Origin: Pacificibacter marinus
GTDB lineage: Bacteria; Pseudomonadota; Alphaproteobacteria; Rhodobacterales; Rhodobacteraceae
Assembly: GCF_900109555.1 (NCBI RefSeq)
Contig: NZ_FNZV01000009.1
Location: forward strand, 62,001 to 126,000
Length of the DNA stretch: 64,000 nucleotides
Reading direction: 5' to 3'
Position 1 is the stretch's first letter; each line of letters starts with the position of its first letter. Positions 37,209-46,308 of the stretch are shown here, piece by piece. The notes beneath the pieces are model-generated. The model was not told where the DNA came from, made no database searches, and saw only the letters and a list, made by a program, of their open reading frames with translations. Both the position numbers and the translations under genes were made by a program.

Positions 37209-37453
37209 TTAGAAGCCTCCTGAGAATGGTTTTGGTCGCGGCGAAACAGAAAAATCGCCCAGATGCATTGAATTGCGAAAAACACCGCCGCAAAGCTAAA
37301 TGTTTTTCGCAAGAAATCTTGGTTGACCCGCATCAGATAAGACATGTCTGATCCGTCCGACAAAGCCGCGGACACGAATGGAAAGCAGACCCCAGCAAGA
37401 AGCGAGACCATCCATGCGTATCGAAATCGCGGGCTTTGAAGAAAACCAGACAT
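37205..37453 (-). CDS. Two-segment membrane protein next to sufB
   Basis: 82 residues with two hydrophobic helices ([20 protein letters not shown] and [19 protein letters not shown]) and a charged C-terminal tail. It begins 3 nt after the sufB stop and ends overlapping the mini-YbjQ gene, so it is part of the suf transcript. Unknown function. Confidence 0.75.
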   Translation of the reverse strand: MSGFLQSPRFRYAWMVSLLAGVCFPFVSAALSDGSDMSYLMRVNQDFLRKTFSFAAVFFAIQCIWAIFLFRRDQNHSQEASK

Positions 37454-37456
37454 GCG

Positions 37457-38992
37457 TTACCCCACTGAGCCTTCCAAAGAAATAGCAACCAAAGCTTGGG
37501 CTTCCATCGCGAATTCCATCGGCAGCGCTTGCAGCACTTCCTTACAGAACCCGTTGACGACCAAGGCCACGGCCTCTTCTTCGCCCATGCCACGTGCGCG
37601 GCAGTAGAACAGTTGATCGTCATCGACTTTTGATGTCGTGGCTTCGTGTTCAACGCGCGATGTGTTGTTGCGCACTTCGATGTACGGCACTGTGTGTGCA
37701 CCACAATCAGACCCGATCAGCAAGCTGTCACACTGGGTGTAATTGCGGCTGTCTTTGGCACGTGGGTGCATGGTAACTTGACCACGGTAGGTGTTCTGCG
37801 CTTTGCCCGCAGAAATGCCTTTGGACACGATCCGCGACTTGGTGTTTTTACCAAGGTGGATCATTTTGGTGCCAGTGTCTGCCTGCTGCATGTTGTTGGC
37901 GATGGCGATGGAATAGAATTCGCCTTGTGACTCATCACCGCGCAAAATGCAGGACGGGTATTTCCACGTCACGGCAGAGCCCGTTTCGACTTGGGTCCAC
38001 ATCACTTTGGAACGATCGCCGCGACAGTCGGCGCGTTTGGTCACAAAGTTATAGATGCCACCCTTGCCTTCTTCATCGCCAGGGAACCAGTTTTGCACGG
38101 TGGAATATTTCACGTCTGCATCTTCTAGCAAAACGATCTCAACCACAGCGGCGTGCAATTGCGCCACGTCGCGTTTTGGGGCGGTACAGCCCTCAAGGTA
38201 GGACACGTATGATTTTTCATCCGCAATGATCAGCGTACGCTCGAACTGGCCGGTGTTTTCCGCGTTGATGCGGAAGTATGTGGACAGCTCCATCGGGCAA
38301 CGTGTGTTTGGCGGGATGTAGACAAATGACCCGTCCGAGAACACAGCAGAGTTCAGCGTCGCGTAGTAGTTGTCCGACACGGGCACAACGGTGCCAAGGT
38401 ATTTTTTAACCAACTCAGGGTGCTCTTTGATCGCCTCTGAGATGGAACAGAAAATCACGCCTGCAGCAGCGAGCTCTTTTTTAAAGGTCGTCCCAACAGA
38501 GACAGAGTCAAACACCGCATCGACGGCCACTTTACGCTCGCCATCCGCAGGCGTTTCCCCAGCGCCCTCGACGCCAGCCAAAATCGCTTGTTCTTTCAAA
38601 GAAATGCCAAGCTTTTCGTAGGTCGCCAAAAGTTTGGGATCAACATCGTCCAAAGACTTAGGCTTTTCTTCCATCGATTTGGGACGCGCATAGTAATACT
38701 GGTCCTGAAAATCGATCTTAGGGTAATCGACCATCGCCCAGTTGGGTTCTTCCAAAGTCAACCAACGGCGGTACGCCTCGAGACGCCAATCCAGCATCCA
38801 TTCAGGTTCGCCGTTTTTCTCGGAAATAAGACGTACGATATCTTCGGATAGGCCTTTTGGGGCGTATTCCATTTCGATATCAGTGTCCCAGCCGTATTTG
38901 TAAGTTCCAGCAAGCGCTTGAACCGCATCGACTGTGTCTTGCTCAACGCCATCTTTGACTTGAACTTGATCTTTGACTGCAATGTCATCCAT
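37457..38992 (-). CDS. sufB: Fe-S cluster assembly protein SufB
   Basis: 511-residue scaffold protein on which the Fe-S cluster is built. Conserved segments: [15 protein letters not shown] near the N-terminus, [48 protein letters not shown] and [13 protein letters not shown]. The ATG at 38992 follows GGAGTGATCCGC. It is separated from sufC by six accessory genes, which is not the compact sufBCDS order of many bacteria. Confidence 0.97.
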   Translation of the reverse strand: MDDIAVKDQVQVKDGVEQDTVDAVQALAGTYKYGWDTDIEMEYAPKGLSEDIVRLISEKNGEPEWMLDWRLEAYRRWLTLEEPNWAMVDYPKIDFQDQYYYARPKSMEEKPKSLDDVDPKLLATYEKLGISLKEQAILAGVEGAGETPADGERKVAVDAVFDSVSVGTTFKKELAAAGVIFCSISEAIKEHPELVKKYLGTVVPVSDNYYATLNSAVFSDGSFVYIPPNTRCPMELSTYFRINAENTGQFERTLIIADEKSYVSYLEGCTAPKRDVAQLHAAVVEIVLLEDADVKYSTVQNWFPGDEEGKGGIYNFVTKRADCRGDRSKVMWTQVETGSAVTWKYPSCILRGDESQGEFYSIAIANNMQQADTGTKMIHLGKNTKSRIVSKGISAGKAQNTYRGQVTMHPRAKDSRNYTQCDSLLIGSDCGAHTVPYIEVRNNTSRVEHEATTSKVDDDQLFYCRARGMGEEEAVALVVNGFCKEVLQALPMEFAMEAQALVAISLEGSVG

Positions 38993-39088
38993 GCGGATCA
39001 CTCCTTTATGTGCGTCTCATTAGGCTCTTTTGGCCCATTTTATCTTATGCGCCCCATTCGGGGCCTGTAATATTTAAGCGACTTATAT

Positions 39089-40141
39089 CTAAGCAGCGCG
39101 GTGTTTCCAGCGGGCATATGCTGAAATCCAAGCATTGGCAAACCGCTCTATTTGATCGGTAGTCGTATCTGGTCCAAGTGATACGCGCATCGCGCAAGAT
39201 GCCTCAAGATCAGAAAATCCCATGGCACGCAAAACGCGGCTAGATTTCACTTTACCGCTGGAACAGGCCGATCCTGCCGACACGGCAAATCCAGCCAAAT
39301 CCATTTGCATCACTTGTGTTTCGCCCTTCCAATGCGGCATGATCACACTCAGCGTATTGGGCAAACGTTTTACATCTTTCCCGACACATATGATGTCATC
39401 TGCGCCATCTTCAAGACGTGCTTGCAACAGATCGCGGCGTTCGGCCACTTGATCCCAAACACCGTCAGCCAACATCTGAGCACTGGCATGGGCCGCAGCC
39501 CCAAAACCAACGATCCCAAGTAGATTTTCCGTGCCAGAGCGACGTCCCATTTCTTGTCCGCCTCCCAATATTTGCGCCGAAATATCTAGACCTTGTTTGA
39601 GCACCAAAGCGCCAACCCCCTTGGGGCCGCCAACTTTATGAGCCGAAATCAGCGCCATATCGCAGCCCAACCAATTGAACGCGATAGGCAGTTTTCCAAA
39701 CCCTTGAGTGGCATCCACAACCGCAAGCCCTTCTGGCAACGTTTGTACAATCCCAGTTTCAGAATTCGCCAATTGCAACGTGTTTGATCGCGGGTCTGTG
39801 CAGGTCACAGCGCCACGCCCATCAACATGCAGGGATGTTTCACACCACGATGACACCGCTTCATGTTCCACATCAGCGCAGGCAAAGCCCCGCCCAGACA
39901 GCGCCAAAGCCGCAGCTTCGGTCGCGCCAGAGGTAAACACGATATCTGCAGAACTGGCACCAAAAGCGTCGGACACTTGCCCGCGCGCCTTTTCGATCAG
40001 ACCTTTGGCAATTCGGCCTTCGCCGTGCACAGACGACGGGTTGCCCACCACATCCATGGCGGCAATCATCGCATCGCGCGCGGCCTGAGCCAGCGGCGCA
40101 GTCGCGTTGTAATCCAAATATATGCGAGACGCGCGTGCCAT
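39089..40141 (-). CDS. NifS/IscS-like cysteine desulfurase
   Basis: 350-residue class I cysteine desulfurase. It starts MARASRIYLDYNATAPLAQA, has the PLP lysine in ISAHKVGGPKGVGAL, the RRSGTEN loop and the active Cys in SAGSACSSGKVKSS. It lies between iscR and sufB, giving this operon two desulfurases (the other is sufS). It is somewhat shorter than E. coli IscS (404 residues). Confidence 0.92.
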   Translation of the reverse strand: MARASRIYLDYNATAPLAQAARDAMIAAMDVVGNPSSVHGEGRIAKGLIEKARGQVSDAFGASSADIVFTSGATEAAALALSGRGFACADVEHEAVSSWCETSLHVDGRGAVTCTDPRSNTLQLANSETGIVQTLPEGLAVVDATQGFGKLPIAFNWLGCDMALISAHKVGGPKGVGALVLKQGLDISAQILGGGQEMGRRSGTENLLGIVGFGAAAHASAQMLADGVWDQVAERRDLLQARLEDGADDIICVGKDVKRLPNTLSVIMPHWKGETQVMQMDLAGFAVSAGSACSSGKVKSSRVLRAMGFSDLEASCAMRVSLGPDTTTDQIERFANAWISAYARWKHRAA

Positions 40142-40147
40142 CTTAGG

Positions 40148-40618
40148 TCAGTCCACCTTTACGTCATCAACGACTTCGAACAAATTCGGAACCGCAGGAC
40201 AAGGGCGCAAGCCATTTTCAGTAATGTCAGACAAGCGGGTTTGGTGCAAAAATACGTAAACATGCGCCGACAAACCTTCCCACAACCGATTGGTCATAGA
40301 TTGCGCACGACTGCCAGACACGCCGCCAGACGCCCCTGCCCCTGTGTGCATCGCCGACACCGTTTCATCGACAGCTTCCAAAATATCAGACACACGAATT
40401 TCTGATGGCATCTTCGCCAATTTATACCCGCCACCGGGGCCACGCACAGAGACCACAAGTTCGGCGCGGCGCAGCTTGACGAAAAGTTGCTCAAGATACG
40501 GCAACGAGATATCTTGGCGCTTGGAAATATCGGACAAAGACAGCAAAGCTCCGTCTTTTTGCAGTGCCAGATCCGCCAAAGCGGCCATCGCATAGCGCCC
40601 TTTTGTTGATAGCTTCAT
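40148..40618 (-). CDS. iscR: Rrf2-family regulator IscR, atypical ligand set
   Basis: 156-residue winged-helix regulator of the suf operon. The start at 40618 is the usual MKLSTKGRYAMAALADLALQ; upstream extension lacks homology. The recognition region QDISLPYLEQLFVKLRRAEL and VRGPGGGYKLAK are typical. The segment that in E. coli IscR carries three Cys and one His here reads AMHTGAGASGGVSGSRAQSM then TNRLW, with no Cys and Asn for His. The only Cys in the protein is in LRPCPAVP near the C-terminus. This agrees with what is known of Rhodobacter IscR. Confidence 0.92.
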   Translation of the reverse strand: MKLSTKGRYAMAALADLALQKDGALLSLSDISKRQDISLPYLEQLFVKLRRAELVVSVRGPGGGYKLAKMPSEIRVSDILEAVDETVSAMHTGAGASGGVSGSRAQSMTNRLWEGLSAHVYVFLHQTRLSDITENGLRPCPAVPNLFEVVDDVKVD

Positions 40619-40957
40619 GTATCGATCTCCCAATCGGTGGCGGTCCAAACGACCTATCGGCCTTACCTGTCTCAGTTTTGCCCCGTTTTCACGATAATTC
40701 CCCCGCAAAGAGGGTAATTCTTGAGCAAAATCATTGACGTTAGCGCTTTGGCGGCTTAACTCCATAGCAACTCGTACGCCATTTTGACCAGTAAGTTTAG
40801 AATGCTTCTAAAGTTCCTGATCTAATTCGTCAACAATAGCCGAAACTGGTGCACAAAACGAGCGTAAAACGACACCCCATAATGGGAGTCCCAGACCGCG
40901 CGCCCCGCATCCTGCGGGCCGAAAGCAGTTATGGCTTCTAAGGAGACAGGGACCTCA
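40619..40957. other. Divergent regulatory region between iscR and hydrolase gene
   Basis: 339 bp. It holds the ICE box at 40796-40812 and the promoter overlapping it. The long iscR leader (about 180 nt) has no obvious hairpin terminator. No gene seen. Confidence 0.5.
40796..40812 (-). promoter_or_regulatory. ICE box (Irr operator) at the suf operon promoter
   Basis: TTTAGAATGCTTCTAAA is a perfect palindrome matching the Irr-binding ICE consensus TTTAGAANNNTTCTAAA. On the minus strand a TTGACG (40828-40833) is followed after 17 nt by TAGAAG (40805-40810), a plausible sigma-70 promoter whose -10 lies inside the box. Binding here would control iscR and the suf genes in response to iron/haem. 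It is 178 bp upstream of the iscR ATG. Confidence 0.8.
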
Positions 40958-41611
40958 ATGCCCGAAGTGATTTTTCCAGGCCCAGAAGGCCGCCTCGAAG
41001 GCCGCTACCATCCACAACGCGCCAAAGATGCTCCGATTGCAATCATCTTGCATCCTCATCCGCAGTTTGGCGGCACGATGAACAACAAAGTCGTGTACAA
41101 CATGCACTACGCCTTTCACAAAATGGGCTTTACTGTGCTGCGCTTTAACTTTCGCGGTGTTGGACGTTCTCAGGGTGAATATGATCAAGGTATCGGCGAA
41201 TTGTCAGATGCAGCTTCCGCGCTGGATTACCTGCAATCTCTGAACCCGAATGCGAAACATTGCTGGGTCGCTGGCTTTAGCTTTGGCGCTTGGATCGGTA
41301 TGCAACTTTTGATGCGCCGCCCTGAAATCACCGGATTTATTTCCGTAGCGCCCCCCGCCAATATGTATGATTTCTCATTCTTGGCGCCTTGCCCGTCTTC
41401 CGGTTTGGTCATCAACGGCACAGCCGACCGCGTGGCACCGCCCAAAGACACCCATACGCTTGTGAACAAATTGCACGAGCAAAAGGGCATCACCATCACC
41501 CACACCGAAATCGAGGGTGCCGGCCACTTCTTTGAAGAACCGTATATGGATGAGATGATCGGCCACGTGGACACTTATGTCCGCCGCCGTTTGACAGAAA
41601 ACACACGCTAG
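40958..41611 (+). CDS. Alpha/beta hydrolase
   Basis: 217 residues, with the oxyanion region ILHPHPQFGGTMNN and the nucleophile elbow GFSFG, an Asp in NGTADRVAPP and the catalytic His in GAGHFFEEP. This is the small YtxM/dienelactone-hydrolase-like group (COG2945). The ATG at 40958 (MPEVIFPGPEGRLEGRYHPQ) has AGGG upstream and gives the family start; an in-frame ATG at 40931 has AAGGAG inside its own coding part. Followed by a small gene 12 nt downstream. Confidence 0.88.
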   Translation: MPEVIFPGPEGRLEGRYHPQRAKDAPIAIILHPHPQFGGTMNNKVVYNMHYAFHKMGFTVLRFNFRGVGRSQGEYDQGIGELSDAASALDYLQSLNPNAKHCWVAGFSFGAWIGMQLLMRRPEITGFISVAPPANMYDFSFLAPCPSSGLVINGTADRVAPPKDTHTLVNKLHEQKGITITHTEIEGAGHFFEEPYMDEMIGHVDTYVRRRLTENTR

Positions 41612-41623
41612 AGGACGTCGCAC

Positions 41624-41893
41624 ATGGGGATCATGGATGATCTGGCAGATGACCTTGCCAAAGATGCGATCAAAGCTATGGACGCAATAGGTGACGATCA
41701 GTTCATTCAACAAGTGTCCCAAGTGATCGGCGCGACATCGACAACCACGCAGGAGGCGTTTAATACCGCCGCCCGCGTGCGTTTGGCCGAACGTCGTGCT
41801 CGCGATTATATTATACAGCGCGTGAAAGAATATAAAGCGGGGCAAGCTCCAACAGCTCCGCCACCAAGTGCAGAAGATGACATTGACATTTAA
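41624..41893 (+). CDS. Small acidic helical protein, unknown function
   Basis: 89 residues: MGIMDDLADDLAKDAIKAMD, then a helical centre and a proline-rich acidic C-terminus (PTAPPPSAEDDIDI). It lies 12 nt after the hydrolase gene, and its end overlaps the start of the HD-domain gene, so the three form an operon. No family recognised. Confidence 0.75.
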   Translation: MGIMDDLADDLAKDAIKAMDAIGDDQFIQQVSQVIGATSTTTQEAFNTAARVRLAERRARDYIIQRVKEYKAGQAPTAPPPSAEDDIDI

Positions 41894-43094
41894 CGTATCT
41901 CCCTCAATTTCTACGATCAGCGACATACAAGACACCACACGCCTAGACGCGCAGTTCGCTTTTTTGCTGGAATCCGACAAGCTCAAATCAATAGATCGCG
42001 CCAATCAAGTGATGGACCGCGCTCGGTTTGAAAACTCAGCAGAACATTCATGGCACGCCGCACTTTTGGCCGTGCTCTGCGCCCCTTTAGCAGGGCCAGA
42101 TGTCGATATAGCGCAAGCCATCGAAATGCTGATTTTGCATGACATCGTTGAAATCGATGCAGGCGATCATCCGATCCACATCACCCACAACCCGCAAGAT
42201 ATCGAAGACGCCGAAGCCTTGGCCGCGACACGAATTTTTGGCCTGCTGCCAACCGATCTTGAGCTGAAATACACAGCGATTTGGCGCGCGTTTGAAGACA
42301 TGCAAAGCCCCACCGCACGCTATGCCAAGGCCATCGATTTTCTTGCCCCTGCGCTGCAATGTCTTGGCGCGCCAATCCAACTGGCCGAAGAACGCGACAT
42401 TGTAGAGAGCAATTTGAAACATGGCCGCGCATCGAAAATAAAAGACATTCTGCCAGAACTTTACGAGTTCACATTAGCCCTGTTTGAAAACCGTCCCTGT
42501 GACCCCGTGATGGCGCAGCGCTATGCCTATTGGTGCGAAGCAGACCGGTTGAAAGCCGTCTTGCGCGCCACGCCGATCATGGATGGCTCGCGCCGTGAAA
42601 ATTCGGGCGAACATTCGTGGCATGTGATGCTTTATGCGCTGGTTCTGTCAGATCATGCACGCGGCGATATAGATGTCTCTCGCGCGATTTTGATGATGAT
42701 CTTGCATGATATTGTCGAAGTGGACGCCGGCGACAACCCGATCCACGGCACGGTAACGACCGAGGCGCAAAAAGCCCAAGAAGTCGCTGAAATCAAAGCG
42801 GCTGATCGCCTGTTTGGCCTATTGCCCACGGATCAAAACCAACAGTTGCGCAGCATTTGGGAAGAATTTGAAGCAGCGCAGACCGCAACAGCGCTCTATG
42901 CCAAATCCATCGACCGCGCGCAGCCTGTGTTACACAATTTGGCCAATGATGGCGGTTCGTGGCGCACTTACGATGTGAAACTGCATCAACTGGACGTACG
43001 CGTTGGCGATAAAATCAACCGTGGCAGCCCTGCCCTGTGGCCGTTTATTCGTGCGCGCGTGGCCCCGTGGTTTGTTGTCCAAAATGCGCTTTGA
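41877..43094 (+). CDS. Protein with two tandem HD (YfbR/HDDC2-like) domains
   Basis: 405 residues made of two similar halves. Unit 1 carries ENSAEHSWHAALLA and LHDIVEIDAGDHPIH; unit 2 carries ENSGEHSWHVMLYA and LHDIVEVDAGDNPIHG. Both keep the metal-binding His, His-Asp and Asp of HD phosphohydrolases, so both may be active. Single-domain relatives are 5'-deoxynucleotidases, which is the inferred activity. The start (ATG 41877) lies inside the preceding gene; a GTG at 41868 is possible. Confidence 0.85.
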   Translation: MTLTFNVSPSISTISDIQDTTRLDAQFAFLLESDKLKSIDRANQVMDRARFENSAEHSWHAALLAVLCAPLAGPDVDIAQAIEMLILHDIVEIDAGDHPIHITHNPQDIEDAEALAATRIFGLLPTDLELKYTAIWRAFEDMQSPTARYAKAIDFLAPALQCLGAPIQLAEERDIVESNLKHGRASKIKDILPELYEFTLALFENRPCDPVMAQRYAYWCEADRLKAVLRATPIMDGSRRENSGEHSWHVMLYALVLSDHARGDIDVSRAILMMILHDIVEVDAGDNPIHGTVTTEAQKAQEVAEIKAADRLFGLLPTDQNQQLRSIWEEFEAAQTATALYAKSIDRAQPVLHNLANDGGSWRTYDVKLHQLDVRVGDKINRGSPALWPFIRARVAPWFVVQNAL

Positions 43095-43106
43095 AACCTG
43101 TGGGGA

Positions 43107-43532
43107 TCAGTCTCTTTTGGGCGAAATAGCATAGGTCATTGATGCCTGCGCCAAAACATCATCACGCCCCGGATTGCGCATCAAAACCTGTCCCACGGCC
43201 AAAGTACGGCCCAATTTATGCACCGTGGCCGTGCCCAAAACGGGCAATTTACCATTAGGCTTGCGCATAAAGTCGATAGAGGCATTGGTGGTCACGGCCA
43301 TTTCCACAGACCCAAGCCGCGCCAATATAGCAAAATAAAACGCCACATCTGCCAGTAAAAACAGGCTTGGACCAGACACAGTGCCGCCCAAACGGATGTG
43401 GCCACCGTGCGGAGTCAGTCGCAACGTGAGACTGGTTTCAGTCACCGTTTCAATGCTTAAATCCGCACCGATGGGACCAAAATCCCGTTCCAAATGCGCA
43501 GACAACGCAGCTTTGGTCATGGCAAGTGTCAT
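43107..43532 (-). CDS. PaaI-family hotdog thioesterase
   Basis: 141 residues, hotdog fold with the conserved segment GGTVSGPSLFLLADVAFYFA and TTNASIDFMRKP. Predicted to hydrolyse an acyl-CoA thioester; the substrate is unknown. It begins 3 nt after the stop of the M32 carboxypeptidase gene, so it is the last gene of that unit. A second ATG lies four codons in. Confidence 0.88.
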   Translation of the reverse strand: MTLAMTKAALSAHLERDFGPIGADLSIETVTETSLTLRLTPHGGHIRLGGTVSGPSLFLLADVAFYFAILARLGSVEMAVTTNASIDFMRKPNGKLPVLGTATVHKLGRTLAVGQVLMRNPGRDDVLAQASMTYAISPKRD

Positions 43533-43535
43533 GGT

Positions 43536-45011
43536 TTATAACCCGTAGATGCCGTTGAATTTCTCTTCGAGGTACTCCAGCAATGGCACTTCATTTGGCT
43601 TAAATCCGCAAGCATGGCTGATCGTGTCATTCGGGGTGCGCAAACCGCCAAACTGTTGCAGGTTCTCGCGCAACCAATCTGTCGCGGGAGCCGTGTTGCC
43701 TGTGCGCAAAGCCGTGTCCAAATCCGGCACATCACCGCGCAACGCTTGGTTCAAACAGCCCGCATAGACATTGCCCAAAGAGTATGTCGGGAAATATCCG
43801 AACAAACCAACAGGCCAGTGCACATCTTGCAAACAGCCATTTGACACCTTGTCGACTTTAACGCCAAAATCCGCCTCAAACCGTGCATTCCATGCCTCGG
43901 GCAGATCGGCAATTTCAAGCGAACCATTGATGATTTTCTGTTCCAAATCAAAGCGCAAAAGCACGTGCAGATTGTACTGAATTTCATCGCTTTCCGTGCG
44001 GATAAAGCCTTGGGTGACGCGGTTCACAGCGGCGTAAAACCCTTCGGCGCTTTCAATGCCAAAGTCACCAAAGCTGTCACGCATTTTACCGTACAGATAT
44101 TCGGTATAAGCGCGCGAGCGGCCCAGCTGGTTTTCATAGATGCGCGATTGGCTTTCATGCACGCCCATCGACACGCCCGCGCCAAGTGGCGTGAACATGT
44201 GCTGATCATCGATGCCCAACTCGTAACAGGCATGGCCGACTTCGTGGATCGTGGAATACAAACAGTTGAACGGATCATCGTCAGAAGTGCGCGTGGTGAT
44301 GCGCACGTCCGCGCCTGAGCCGCTAGAAAACGGATGCACGGCCTTGTCGATACGTCCGCGATTAAAGTCATAGCCAAAGCTTTTGGCCACCTCACGGGTC
44401 AGCGCCATTTGCGCGTCTGCATCGAATGTGCCGCTGACACCTTTGGGTTGATCTGCGCCCAAAACCTTGTCGCGCAAGGCCGTCAAACGGGGGCGCAACG
44501 CTCCAAACATCGCAGACAATTCCGCCGCAGATGACCCGGGTTCATAGTCTTGCAACATCGCGTCATACAGATCGCCGCCATCAGCCAAGGCTGATGCTTC
44601 TTCGCGTTTGAGGGCCACAACCCGTTCAAATGTCGGGGCAAAATGGGCGAAATTATCTGTAGCACGAGCTTCGGCCCAGACGCCTTGTGCCATAGAAGTA
44701 ACTTTGGCAATTTCAGCCGCAAGTGCTGCTGGCACTTTGGTATTGCGCGCATAAGATTTCGTAATGTGACGCAAATTGGCTTTGCCCACCTGATCCAATG
44801 AGTTTACATCAATAGCCGCCAACCAGTCGCCCACACGGGGGTCCGTGCGACGCGCGTGCAACACAGTTTCCATCGCAGACAACTCTTCACCGCGCTGCGC
44901 AGAGGCGCCTTCGGGCATGATGGTTTCTTGATCCCAATTGAGCCGCCCAGCGACGGACCCAAGCGCTTCTGTGGTTTTTTGAAACCCCATCAAGTCGTTA
45001 TATGCACTCAT
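43536..45011 (-). CDS. Carboxypeptidase M32 (Taq-type)
   Basis: 491-residue zinc metallocarboxypeptidase. HEXXH motif in STIHEVGHACYELG, downstream Glu in GVHESQSRIYEN, and DRIDKAVHPF-like GRIDKAVHPFSSG. Cytosolic, removes C-terminal residues from peptides. Its start overlaps the ctaA stop (ATGA). Confidence 0.95.
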   Translation of the reverse strand: MSAYNDLMGFQKTTEALGSVAGRLNWDQETIMPEGASAQRGEELSAMETVLHARRTDPRVGDWLAAIDVNSLDQVGKANLRHITKSYARNTKVPAALAAEIAKVTSMAQGVWAEARATDNFAHFAPTFERVVALKREEASALADGGDLYDAMLQDYEPGSSAAELSAMFGALRPRLTALRDKVLGADQPKGVSGTFDADAQMALTREVAKSFGYDFNRGRIDKAVHPFSSGSGADVRITTRTSDDDPFNCLYSTIHEVGHACYELGIDDQHMFTPLGAGVSMGVHESQSRIYENQLGRSRAYTEYLYGKMRDSFGDFGIESAEGFYAAVNRVTQGFIRTESDEIQYNLHVLLRFDLEQKIINGSLEIADLPEAWNARFEADFGVKVDKVSNGCLQDVHWPVGLFGYFPTYSLGNVYAGCLNQALRGDVPDLDTALRTGNTAPATDWLRENLQQFGGLRTPNDTISHACGFKPNEVPLLEYLEEKFNGIYGL

Positions 45012-46168
45012 TTTGACGTCCCTCGCACGGATTGAGGTTTGGGGTAATGGCTTAGAAAACGGGCCCGCAAGATCGTAATGAACAACGCCACAGCGCCAAT
45101 TTGGTGTGCCAGCCCAAGATGCATCGGCGCACCGTTAAGCACTGTGACGATGCCCAAGGCCACTTGCAAAAACAACACCGAGGCCATCATGTTAAACGAC
45201 GCTTGAGTTGTGCGATTGGCAGATTTGCGACCACGGGTCCAAACCACAAGACCAAAGGCGAACAAAAGATATCCCGCCATACGGTGCATGAATTGCACAA
45301 GGCCCGCGTCTTCAAAGAAATTGCGCCACAGCGGCGTGATGCCAAAGGGATCGGGCGGAAAGACCTGCCCGCCCATCAGTGGCCAATCCGTAAATCCACG
45401 CCCAGCATCAATGCCCGCGACCAAAGCGCCCAGCAAGATTTGCAGGAATGCAAAATGCAGCAGCCCCGTGGACAGACCAAATAATTTTGCGTCTTTGTTG
45501 CGCCGTGCCTGCATCAATTCCGCGTCTGAGCGGCTGAGTTCAAAAACGTACCACGCGATAAATCCTAAGATCACAAAGGCAAGCCCCAGATGTGTGGCCA
45601 AGCGATAGGATGCCACATCCAAACGATCGCCAGTCAAACCAGACGAGACCATCCACCAGCCGATTGCGCCCTGTACGCCGCCCAAAGTGCCAACAAGCAG
45701 TAGTTTTTTGGTCCAACCTGTGGGGATTTTCCGTGCCAATGCAAACCCCGCAAAGCCGATAAACCACACAAGACCGATGGTGCGGCCAAGCTGACGGTGG
45801 CCCCATTCCCACCAATATATTGATTTGAACTCAGACAAAGACATGCCGTCGTTTTGCAACTTATATTCTGGAATTTGTTGGTATTTTTCGAACTCTGATG
45901 CCCAGTGTTCTGCGCTCATCGGCGGCATTGCCCCTGTTACAGGTTTCCACTCTGTGATCGACAGACCTGAGTCCGTCAACCGCGTCATGCCCCCCACGGC
46001 AATCATCACCATGACCATGGCAAACAGCACCAAAAGCCATGCACGAATGCCTTTGCGCGCCCCTGCGCGCCCCGTGTCGATCAACCCACCTTTGGGGGCT
46101 GCGGGGGTTTTGGTGTCCGTGCCGACCTCTTGAAAGATGCTGCGTTTGCTATTTGTTTTTTGAGCCAT
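45008..46168 (-). CDS. ctaA: Heme A synthase (COX15/CtaA)
   Basis: 386-residue multi-pass membrane protein that converts haem O to haem A for cytochrome aa3 oxidases. Eight hydrophobic segments with paired His residues (WWEWGHRQLGRTIGLVW, RLATHLGLAF, FMHRMAGYLLF, LAHQIGAVALF). The early GGMTRLTDSGLSITEWKPVT stretch is the family signature. It forms a unit with the M32 peptidase and thioesterase genes. Confidence 0.95.
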   Translation of the reverse strand: MAQKTNSKRSIFQEVGTDTKTPAAPKGGLIDTGRAGARKGIRAWLLVLFAMVMVMIAVGGMTRLTDSGLSITEWKPVTGAMPPMSAEHWASEFEKYQQIPEYKLQNDGMSLSEFKSIYWWEWGHRQLGRTIGLVWFIGFAGFALARKIPTGWTKKLLLVGTLGGVQGAIGWWMVSSGLTGDRLDVASYRLATHLGLAFVILGFIAWYVFELSRSDAELMQARRNKDAKLFGLSTGLLHFAFLQILLGALVAGIDAGRGFTDWPLMGGQVFPPDPFGITPLWRNFFEDAGLVQFMHRMAGYLLFAFGLVVWTRGRKSANRTTQASFNMMASVLFLQVALGIVTVLNGAPMHLGLAHQIGAVALFITILRARFLSHYPKPQSVRGTSK

Positions 46169-46308
46169 GGGTGTGAGCCCCTTAATTGTGCGCTATAGTG
46201 CAGTGTTTGCAGGGGAAACTAGGCAGCACCCCGCCCGAGGGCAAGCGTTCACACGCACCTAAGGCGCTTTGCCGCGGCAAAAAATGAATAAACGCCATCA
46301 AAAGGCCG

